NCBI GenBank assembly: GCA_964523005.1
Contig: CAZFZL010000039.1
Location: forward strand, 1-13,551
Source: UMGS1307 sp964523005
Lineage (GTDB): Bacteria > Bacillota > Clostridia > Oscillospirales > CAG-382
DNA length: 13,551 bases
Direction of reading: 5' to 3'
Position numbers and translations under genes: made by a program. Shown piece after piece: positions 1-5,778 of this stretch (its first letter is position 1; each line of letters opens with the position of its first letter). The notes beneath the pieces were generated by a model. That model was given only the letters and a program-made list of their open reading frames with translations, had not been told where the DNA came from and did no database searches.

Positions 1-680
1 TCGAGCACGCATTTTCTGCGCGGCTTGTAGTGGTAGTCCATTATGGCATCGACCATCTCATTCGTTATATCAGTATAGTACTGAGCTTTTGCCGGATCAC
101 AGCGTCGAAGCACCTGAGCGCTGCTCACGAGCACCATCGGCACTGCGCTGGCACGCTCGCTGCGCGTTGAAGCGTACGACTTCGGTGTGATCTTATACGG
201 GTCGTTTTCGGGCGTGCGATAAAGCGTAAGCATAAGCTCAAAGCATTTTTCGGCGTTTTCAAGCGCTTGCTTATCGCCCGTTGCGGCGGCGTATTCTGCC
301 ATACCGACGACATAGAAGCTCTCGGAGAACATATAACGACGCTTTCTAAGGGGCTTGCCGTCACGGGTGACGGTAAAGAACATTCTGCCGTCTTCGTCAG
401 TACAGTACTTTTCAAGGAAGTCCTTGCCCGCTTCGGCTGCGTTGAGCCATTCATCGCGTACGCCGTAGCGGTTGCACAGAGCGCTGAACGACCAAAGACC
501 TCTGCCCTGGAACCAAACTGATTTGTCGTCGTTATACGATTTGCCTTCTCTGTCAACAGAGGTGATATATCCGCCGTAGCGTTTATCGATCAGATCGCTC
601 TTAAGCCAAAACGGGACGAAATCGTCGAGCAGTCTGTCGTGATAGAACTGCTTGTATGAATCGAATGTCGGTTTATTCAT
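1..680 (-). CDS. AGE-family sugar 2-epimerase/isomerase (3' end outside window)
   Basis: The first 226 residues of an N-acylglucosamine 2-epimerase (AGE) superfamily protein are present; full-length members are about 390-420 residues, so the C-terminal half lies beyond the window. The family is an (alpha/alpha)6 barrel that interconverts C2 epimers (GlcNAc/ManNAc, cellobiose, mannose) or isomerises aldoses and ketoses in the cytoplasm. Family signatures are the stretch around residues 55-66 (VWFQGRGLWSFS), whose Arg60 should match the conserved active-site Arg of AGE enzymes, and the segment at about 104-121 (VTRDGKPLRKRRYMFSE). The catalytic histidines of the second half cannot be seen. The ATG at 678-680 follows AGAAGGAGA with about 6 bases between. 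It is the last visible gene of the amino-sugar operon, 19 bases after nagB. That context favours GlcNAc/ManNAc, but AGE members have varied substrates, so this is inference. Confidence 0.85.
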   Translation of the reverse strand, partial: MNKPTFDSYKQFYHDRLLDDFVPFWLKSDLIDKRYGGYITSVDREGKSYNDDKSVWFQGRGLWSFSALCNRYGVRDEWLNAAEAGKDFLEKYCTDEDGRMFFTVTRDGKPLRKRRYMFSESFYVVGMAEYAAATGDKQALENAEKCFELMLTLYRTPENDPYKITPKSYASTRSERASAVPMVLVSSAQVLRRCDPAKAQYYTDITNEMVDAIMDYHYKPRRKCVL

Positions 681-699
681 TGTGTATCTCCTTCTACGG

Positions 700-1485
700 T
701 TAAATCTCTTTGTATTCGGTCAGGAGCGAAGCGGCGTATTCGTCGACGACAACATATACCTTTCTGTGGAGCTTGAGAATAGATGCCGGGCATTTCGGGT
801 TGACGTTGCCTTCGAGCATGTCCTTGATAGCCTGTGCTTTTCCCTGTCCGTTAGCGACGAGCAGGACGCTTTTCGCGTTGAATATCGTGCCGATACCCAT
901 GGTGACTGCCTGAGTCGGGACATCATCGACGGTCGCGAAGAAGCGTGAATTAGCCTGGATGGTTTCGGGGGTAAGTGATACCTTATGCGTGGGCATAATG
1001 AATTCGTCGGTCGGCTCGTTGAAGCCGATATGACCGTTTCCGCCGATGCCGAGAAGCTGAAGGTCGATGCCGCCTGCCGCGGCAACGGCAGCGTCGTAGG
1101 ATTTGCATTCTTCATCGATGTCGGGTGCTATGCCACTCGGAACATGCGTGTTTTCTTTTTTGATGTTGATACCATAGAAAAGGTTGTGCTCCATGAAGTA
1201 GCGGTAGCTCTGGTCGTTATCGGGAGCAAGCGGGTAATACTCGTCGAGGTTGTACGATTTCACGTGCGAGAAATCGATCTTTTCCTGTCTGTACATCTCG
1301 ATAAGCTCTGCATAAAGCCCTACGGGGGAAGACCCGGTTGCAAGGCCGAGAACACTGTCGGGCTTACGGTTGACCTGGGCTGCGATTATCTGTGCTGCTT
1401 TCATGCTCAGCACGGCATAATCCTTACATACGACAAGGACGATGTTCTTGTTTTTTCCGTTCGAGTAATACTTTGCGTTTGACAT
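700..1485 (-). CDS. nagB: Glucosamine-6-phosphate deaminase (NagB)
   Basis: At 261 residues this is normal for NagB, which converts glucosamine-6-phosphate to fructose-6-phosphate and ammonia in the cytoplasm and so feeds amino sugars into glycolysis. Visible motifs are the phosphate-binding LGLATGSSPVGLY near residue 47, YNLDEYY near 78 (the region of the catalytic Asp), LLGIGGNGHIGFNEP near 144-158 with the catalytic His and Glu, and VTMGIGTIF near 194. The loop after the Glu reads FIMPTHKVSLTPETIQAN instead of the E. coli type with SRTR; similar TH-containing loops are known in Firmicute NagB, so I do not regard it as broken. The ATG at 1483-1485 follows AAGAAGG at about 8 bases. It lies 22 bases after the kinase and 19 before the AGE epimerase. 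The partner deacetylase NagA is not in the window. Confidence 0.96.
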   Translation of the reverse strand: MSNAKYYSNGKNKNIVLVVCKDYAVLSMKAAQIIAAQVNRKPDSVLGLATGSSPVGLYAELIEMYRQEKIDFSHVKSYNLDEYYPLAPDNDQSYRYFMEHNLFYGINIKKENTHVPSGIAPDIDEECKSYDAAVAAAGGIDLQLLGIGGNGHIGFNEPTDEFIMPTHKVSLTPETIQANSRFFATVDDVPTQAVTMGIGTIFNAKSVLLVANGQGKAQAIKDMLEGNVNPKCPASILKLHRKVYVVVDEYAASLLTEYKEI

Positions 1486-1507
1486 TTCTGATACCTTCTT
1501 TATTTTT

Positions 1508-2572
1508 TTAGATATATTTTTTTATTACGGCGATCATCGCGTCCTGTTGCTCTTCCATTTCGGCGACGAGCCTGAGCTGTGTGCGGCAGCGCACGAGATT
1601 ATGCTCCGGATATGCTGTTTTGAAATACACATCACCGTCAAAATAATCGGCGAGGAAGCGCATTCCGCATTCGAGCGTCATTATCTTTGCGCCGAACGGC
1701 ATGAGCAGCTTTTCCTCTTCGCAAAGAACATCATTGCAGCTTTCAAGATAGCCTTTTGCATACGTTTCAAACAGGTCGAGCGAGAAATGCACCTTTGTGA
1801 GGTCCTTTTCGTCCTCTGCGGCAGTTGACGCGCCGAAGCGTATACTGTCGCCAAAATCGTAAAGCGAGAGTCCAGGCATAACAGTGTCGAGATCTATGAC
1901 GCACATCGGATCGCCTGTGCTTGCGCTGAATAGTATATTATTGAGCTTTGTATCGTTGTGAGTGACGCGCGTTTTCAATTTACCGGAAGCGAGCATATCG
2001 GTCAATACACCGCAGTCTTTTTCCCTGCCCAGGATAAATTCTGTTTCTGAGACAGCGTTTTTGGCACGTCCAGAACGGTCATCCGAAAGCGCTTTTTTGA
2101 AATTGCGAAGGCGTTTTGCCGTGTTATGAAAATCGGGTATGACCTCGTGCAGTACAGAAGCGTCAAAATCTGCGAGCTGCTTCTGGAAGGCACCGAACGC
2201 TTTGCCGCAAAGGAAAAACTGATAATCGTTTTCGACCTTCTGGTATGTCACTGAAGCTTCTACAAAATCGTACATCCTGTAAAAGCCCGTATCGTCACAA
2301 AAAAAGCACGCTCCGTCGGTCGTCGGCACGAGATGCAGGCACTCGTTTTCAGCACAGCGCGGTGCAAGATAGCCTGTGACGGCGCTGATATTTTCCATTA
2401 GTTCTTCAGGGCGCTTGAAAATGCGCGTATTGACGCGCTGGAGGATGTACCGGCGCTGCGTTGAGGTGACAAGATACGTATCGTTTATATGGCCGCAGCC
2501 GTAAGGCTCGGCAGACAGCACGTCACCGCAAATGCGAAAATGCTTACATACACTTATTTCAGCTTCACTCAT
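1508..2572 (-). CDS. nahK: N-acetylhexosamine 1-kinase (NahK-like)
   Basis: This is a 354-residue kinase of the aminoglycoside-phosphotransferase/choline-kinase fold. It matches, from memory, Bifidobacterium longum NahK (about 359 residues) along nearly its whole length. NahK phosphorylates GlcNAc or GalNAc at the anomeric C1 with ATP. Shared stretches include GCGHINDTYLV (residues 26-35), YILQRVNTRIF (42-52), VTHNDTKLNNILF (203-215) with the catalytic Asp at 207, VIDLDTVMPG (225-234, metal-binding Asp), DFGDSIRFGAS (239-249), ECGMRFLADY (301-310) and YPEHNLVRCRTQ (321-332). Bifidobacterial NahK acts after lacto-N-biose/galacto-N-biose phosphorylase; no such phosphorylase is visible, and the nearest upstream gene is a GH109 glycosidase. 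Its ATG overlaps the stop of GH109 in TGATG, so translational coupling is likely. No signal peptide: cytoplasmic. GalNAc versus GlcNAc preference cannot be read from sequence. Confidence 0.92.
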   Translation of the reverse strand: MSEAEISVCKHFRICGDVLSAEPYGCGHINDTYLVTSTQRRYILQRVNTRIFKRPEELMENISAVTGYLAPRCAENECLHLVPTTDGACFFCDDTGFYRMYDFVEASVTYQKVENDYQFFLCGKAFGAFQKQLADFDASVLHEVIPDFHNTAKRLRNFKKALSDDRSGRAKNAVSETEFILGREKDCGVLTDMLASGKLKTRVTHNDTKLNNILFSASTGDPMCVIDLDTVMPGLSLYDFGDSIRFGASTAAEDEKDLTKVHFSLDLFETYAKGYLESCNDVLCEEEKLLMPFGAKIMTLECGMRFLADYFDGDVYFKTAYPEHNLVRCRTQLRLVAEMEEQQDAMIAVIKKYI

Positions 2573-3819
2573 CAGTATGCCTCATCACATATCTCATCAA
2601 GACAGTACTTCCCTCTCACGGGAGCTTCTCTGTCTATCCATTTGCCGTTCGTGAAATCGGGAATCGCCACCGGCATACTTCCGCAGTTGACGGATGCCTC
2701 GCTCAACGGCGTTATAGCCATCCATGACGCCGTATCGTAAACGTCGATGGGCGTATCGGTCCCGTTTTTCACGGCATCGATGAAAGCGCGCTGGACGAGA
2801 TAATCCATTCCGCCATGTCCCTGTTTGACGCCATCGTCGCGGTACTGCTTCCAGAGCGGATGCTCAAATTCGTCAAAATAGTTATCGAGGCTTTCCCACT
2901 TGTGCGGATCCCACGATTCGCCGTGCGGACTTCTGCCTTCGATATATACGCCGTATTTATCCTCACTCCATATGCCCTTCGTGCCCTGCACGAGATTTGC
3001 TCTCGAATACGGGCGCGGAAGCGATGTGTCATGAACGAGCGTGAGCGTTTCGCCGTGTGCACACTTGATGACGGTCGTTACGACATCGCCGAGCGCAAAC
3101 GGATAAGCCGCGTTTTCAAATTTCTCGCCGCGGTTTTTAACGATCCACTCGTTTATACCTACTGCTTTGGAGGCGGTAGAGGTGAGCGACACCATGCGGT
3201 TGCCGCGGTTGAGTCCGAGATATTTGGCGATAGGCCCTATCTCATGCGTGGGATAGACGTCGCCGGTACGGTTTTTATAGTTGATAAGTCTGTAATGTCT
3301 GTTTTCTCTGCCGAGAGCGACCTCGTCGCGCAGATCGTGACGATAACCGCCCTCACAGTGCACGAGCGTGCCGAACAGTCCTTTTCTGACCATGTTGAGC
3401 ACAGTCATCTCTTCTCTGCCATAACAGCAATTTTCGAGCATCATACAGGGTTTACCGGTGCGCTCGGAGGTTTTTATGATCTCCCAGCACTGGTCGACGC
3501 TCGTTGCGCCGCCTACTTCCGTAGCGGCGTAAAGTCCGGCATTCATCGCGTCTATTAGTATCTGACCGTGTGATGTCCACGACGAAGGGGTCATCATGCA
3601 ATCAAGCCCCTTTATATCGAGAAGATCGCGGTAATTCGTGCTTGACTTCGGAGTGCTTCCCCTGAGCTTTTCAACGAGCTGCACACCTGCTTGACATCTG
3701 TCCTCATACAGATCGCTGACGGCAACAACGTCAACGTCTTCATTCTGGAGCAGCAGCTCAAGCAGTCCGTAGCCGCGCCCTCCGAGACCTATAAACAGTA
3801 AATTTACTTTATTCTTCAC
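2572..3819 (-). CDS. GH109-type Gfo/Idh/MocA NAD-dependent glycosidase
   Basis: A 415-residue protein with an N-terminal Rossmann fold (nucleotide-binding GLGGRG at residues 11-16) and a C-terminal Gfo/Idh/MocA domain. Hallmarks of GH109 (NAD-dependent alpha-N-acetylgalactosaminidase) are visible: NCCYGREE (130-137), YPTHEIGP (189-196) whose His192 should match the active-site His of the Elizabethkingia enzyme, NRGNRM (204-209), LPRPYSR (267-273), QGTKG (278-282), QGHGGMDY (333-340) and PDFTNGKW near the end. GH109 oxidises C3 with bound NAD, eliminates the aglycone and re-reduces the product, releasing GalNAc. The founding enzymes carry a secretion signal; this one starts directly at the Rossmann strand, so it should be cytoplasmic. 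The start is GTG (3817-3819), inside the end of the PAP2 gene (11-base overlap), behind AAAGGA. Family assignment is strong; substrate is uncertain because many GH109-like proteins are uncharacterised. Confidence 0.88.
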   Translation of the reverse strand: MKNKVNLLFIGLGGRGYGLLELLLQNEDVDVVAVSDLYEDRCQAGVQLVEKLRGSTPKSSTNYRDLLDIKGLDCMMTPSSWTSHGQILIDAMNAGLYAATEVGGATSVDQCWEIIKTSERTGKPCMMLENCCYGREEMTVLNMVRKGLFGTLVHCEGGYRHDLRDEVALGRENRHYRLINYKNRTGDVYPTHEIGPIAKYLGLNRGNRMVSLTSTASKAVGINEWIVKNRGEKFENAAYPFALGDVVTTVIKCAHGETLTLVHDTSLPRPYSRANLVQGTKGIWSEDKYGVYIEGRSPHGESWDPHKWESLDNYFDEFEHPLWKQYRDDGVKQGHGGMDYLVQRAFIDAVKNGTDTPIDVYDTASWMAITPLSEASVNCGSMPVAIPDFTNGKWIDREAPVRGKYCLDEICDEAY

Positions 3820-4771
3820 AGCATGATCCTTTCAGCTTTTCAGCCTGAGTCGTTTTATTCTTACCTAAGCGCGACCAGAAGCCGAAGGTCATCGGCCACA
3901 GGCAGCCGCCGACAGTGACCATCAGGAAATACCTGACGGCATGGGCGACGTTTGAATAATTGAAAAGTGCGTTGAGCGGAGCTTTCAACAACTCCTTGAC
4001 GGCGAGCACGAGCAGCGCTCCTATAACAAATTTGAGTATCTGCGACCACCATACACCGTCCGTTTTATACCTGATGAATCTATCGTCGACATTGATGGAA
4101 ATCACAAAGGCGACAACGGCGCCAAACGAGCTGTATGCGTTTTTCACGCCTTCGGCGGTAAGCGCCGCGTCGGCTCCGTCGGGCACGGGTGCGAGTGCAA
4201 GATAAAGCAATACGCCGAATGCGAACGCAACACACGCCGCGTCGAGCACGATCCTTGCCGCGCGCGAACGAAAGCTCTTCTCATACGCCCAATATACGAC
4301 AAGCAGTATCACCGAGCTGAGCGCGAGCGATGCCGACACGTCAAGAAGCGTATGCACGCCGAGATAAAGCCTTGAAAAAGCCACGACAGCAATGACAAAA
4401 AGCGAAACTGCCCACATCGCAGGTTTTTTATAATAGGTACCGATACAGCCGTAAACGGTGACGGAGTTAGCCGTATGACCGCTCGGAAAGCTGTATCCCG
4501 TTGCCCCGGCACGTGCGGATTCGACTATTGTGAACGAAGTGTCCTTGACCCACGGGCGCGCGACGCAGAAAATGTTTTTGAGGAGTATGTTCGTACCGAG
4601 CGAAAACAGGCTCGAATACAGCACGAGCCGTCCGAAACGCTTGTCGACGCACCAGAGCGCTGCAAGCACAAGCAGGAGTACAACAGCTTCCGAGCCGAGA
4701 TAAGTGAGCACGGAAAACAATTTGTCGAGAAACGGTACGCGCAGGTTTTCAAAAAAATACAGCGTCGCCAT
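3809..4771 (-). CDS. PAP2-family integral membrane phosphatase
   Basis: A 320-residue polytopic membrane protein with all three PAP2 (phosphatidic-acid phosphatase type 2) catalytic motifs: K65 to R72-P73 (KNIFCVARP), PSGH at 96-99, and S133-R134 through H140 to D144 (SRLYLGVHTLLD). Such enzymes remove phosphate from lipid phosphates or pyrophosphates (phosphatidic acid, undecaprenyl pyrophosphate and similar) at the membrane. Hydrophobic segments lie near residues 25-42, 50-64, 118-132, 146-162, 173-194, 214-226, 245-258 and 280-297. The core PAP2 domain ends near residue 165; the remaining 150 residues add about four hydrophobic segments with no motif I recognise. It starts one base after the nucleotidyltransferase stop, behind GGAG, and overlaps the GH109 gene by 11 bases, so it is co-translated with sugar enzymes. 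Its substrate is unknown; a polyprenyl- or lipid-linked amino sugar would fit the context, but that is inference. Confidence 0.9.
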   Translation of the reverse strand: MATLYFFENLRVPFLDKLFSVLTYLGSEAVVLLLVLAALWCVDKRFGRLVLYSSLFSLGTNILLKNIFCVARPWVKDTSFTIVESARAGATGYSFPSGHTANSVTVYGCIGTYYKKPAMWAVSLFVIAVVAFSRLYLGVHTLLDVSASLALSSVILLVVYWAYEKSFRSRAARIVLDAACVAFAFGVLLYLALAPVPDGADAALTAEGVKNAYSSFGAVVAFVISINVDDRFIRYKTDGVWWSQILKFVIGALLVLAVKELLKAPLNALFNYSNVAHAVRYFLMVTVGGCLWPMTFGFWSRLGKNKTTQAEKLKGSCCEE

Positions 4772-4772
4772 T

Positions 4773-5672
4773 TCAGCTCCAGAGTTTTTCGGGATACTCG
4801 CCGTTGTCTGTGAGATTTTTGAGATATGCCACCATAGGCTCGCGGTCGTTGCGATATGTAACGCCGTGCCATGAATCAGGGCTCGGCACTACCCTTACAA
4901 CGGCTTTTTTCTCGTTTATCATCTCACCGATACGCGTCGGAAGCAGATATTCGGCTTTTTGCATATTGTCTTTGTTTCTTGCGATGAACGCATCCCAGCC
5001 GCTTTCAATGCCTTCGAACACGGCAGGGGTGAACGCCCAGAAGTTCATAGAAGCGACCGTCTCTTCACCGGCATCGTGCCATACGTCATCTTCGAGAAAA
5101 CGGATAACCCCGTCTTCCTGACGCATTATTTTAAGGCGCTCGTCTATTTTCGTGAGGACTCCGTCTTTATTGACCTTGCAAAGTCCGCGCGCGACTGTTC
5201 CGCTTTCGGAAAGGGTGTTTTTGAGCATAAATCCGATCATCGCGTAATGACATGTATCGTCGGGAATGCTTCTGAGGTATTCGGCGGCAAGCCTGTACGA
5301 ATCGCTACCGTAAAAATCATCAGCATTTATGACGGCGAATTTATCGTTTATCTGATCCTTGCAGCACCAGAGCGCGTGAGCAGTTCCCCACGGCTTCACC
5401 CTGTCACTGACATCAACAGGAGACGGCAGGTGAGAAGCATCCTGAAAGACATACGTAACTTCGAGCTGCTTTTCGATACGGTTGCCGACCGTCAGCTTGA
5501 ATTCCTCAAGATTTTCTTCTTTGATTATAAATGCAATGCGGTCAAAACCGGCGCGTTTTGCGTCGTAGATGGAATAGTCGATTATAAACTCACCGTTCGG
5601 TCCGAGCGGATCTATCTGCTTGAGACCACCGTAACGGCTTCCCATACCGGCTGCAAGAATAACAAGTGTCAT
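4773..5672 (-). CDS. Sugar-1-phosphate nucleotidyltransferase family protein
   Basis: A 299-residue GT-A-fold nucleotidyltransferase of the NTP_transferase type, which joins a sugar 1-phosphate to an NTP to give an NDP-sugar and pyrophosphate. The N-terminal nucleotide-binding signature LAAGMGSRYGGLKQ is at residues 6-19; GTAHALW at 96-102 and NADDFYG at 116-122 (metal-binding Asp) are also typical. It is a shorter, distinct relative of GlmU, GalU and RmlA with no acyltransferase domain. The ATG at 5670-5672 follows CAGGAG at about 7 bases. It is the first gene of the operon, 78 bases downstream of the -10 of a perfect sigma-A promoter. With a HexNAc 1-kinase two genes downstream, a UDP-HexNAc product is the natural guess; nucleotide and sugar specificity cannot be read here. 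An alternative by analogy with lic-type loci is activation of a small alcohol for membrane decoration. Confidence 0.85.
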   Translation of the reverse strand: MTLVILAAGMGSRYGGLKQIDPLGPNGEFIIDYSIYDAKRAGFDRIAFIIKEENLEEFKLTVGNRIEKQLEVTYVFQDASHLPSPVDVSDRVKPWGTAHALWCCKDQINDKFAVINADDFYGSDSYRLAAEYLRSIPDDTCHYAMIGFMLKNTLSESGTVARGLCKVNKDGVLTKIDERLKIMRQEDGVIRFLEDDVWHDAGEETVASMNFWAFTPAVFEGIESGWDAFIARNKDNMQKAEYLLPTRIGEMINEKKAVVRVVPSPDSWHGVTYRNDREPMVAYLKNLTDNGEYPEKLWS

Positions 5673-5719
5673 ATGTTTTCTCCTGTTATGAAAATTTTAT
5701 AAGAAAAATAAATCTTCTC

Positions 5720-5747
5720 AAACGGCGGTGTTCATGCACCGCCGTTT
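5720..5747 (-). repeat. Perfect 11-bp inverted repeat at the operon's predicted transcription start
   Basis: On the minus strand the arms are AAACGGCGGTG and CACCGCCGTTT around a 6-base loop (CATGAA). The left arm begins 3 bases after the -10 hexamer, so the predicted start of transcription (about 5743-5745) falls inside it. It can be read as an operator over +1, as a stem-loop at the 5' end of the operon mRNA, or as a weak intrinsic terminator for the serine-hydrolase gene upstream. Against a classical terminator, the strand is not followed at once by a U-run: GAGAAGA comes first, then a U-rich stretch. Confidence 0.8.
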
Positions 5748-5749
5748 TG

Positions 5750-5778
5750 ATTATAGCTATATGCTTTGGATTTGTCAA
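5750..5778 (-). promoter_or_regulatory. Perfect-consensus sigma-A promoter of the amino-sugar operon
   Basis: On the minus strand TTGACA (5778-5773) and TATAAT (5755-5750) are separated by exactly 17 bases, matching the sigma-A/sigma-70 consensus at all 12 positions. The -35 box contains the TGA stop codon (5777-5775) of the upstream serine-hydrolase gene. It precedes the nucleotidyltransferase ATG and should drive the whole unit down to the AGE epimerase. Such a strong promoter would normally need a repressor or attenuation; the palindrome immediately downstream is the candidate control element. Confidence 0.85.

Noticed and set aside
125..556. 143-codon minus-strand open frame
   Set aside because: Out-of-frame shadow of the AGE epimerase gene, whose frame carries the family motifs and simply runs off the window edge without a stop.
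985..1482. 165-codon plus-strand open frame over nagB
   Set aside because: Fully antisense to nagB, with no domain or initiation signals.
2815..3558. 247-codon plus-strand open frame
   Set aside because: It lies antisense within the well-conserved GH109 gene, has no convincing ribosome binding site, and its product has no recognisable domain. It is a by-product of codon bias in the real gene.
4959..5702. 247-codon plus-strand open frame
   Set aside because: Antisense to the nucleotidyltransferase gene, whose signature motifs are on the minus strand; it ends inside the operon leader and has no promoter.
5720..5748. Reading the hairpin as a plus-strand terminator (it has TTTT on that strand)
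   Set aside because: No plus-strand gene precedes it; all nearby genes are on the minus strand, where the hairpin lies at the promoter and lacks an immediate U-run.
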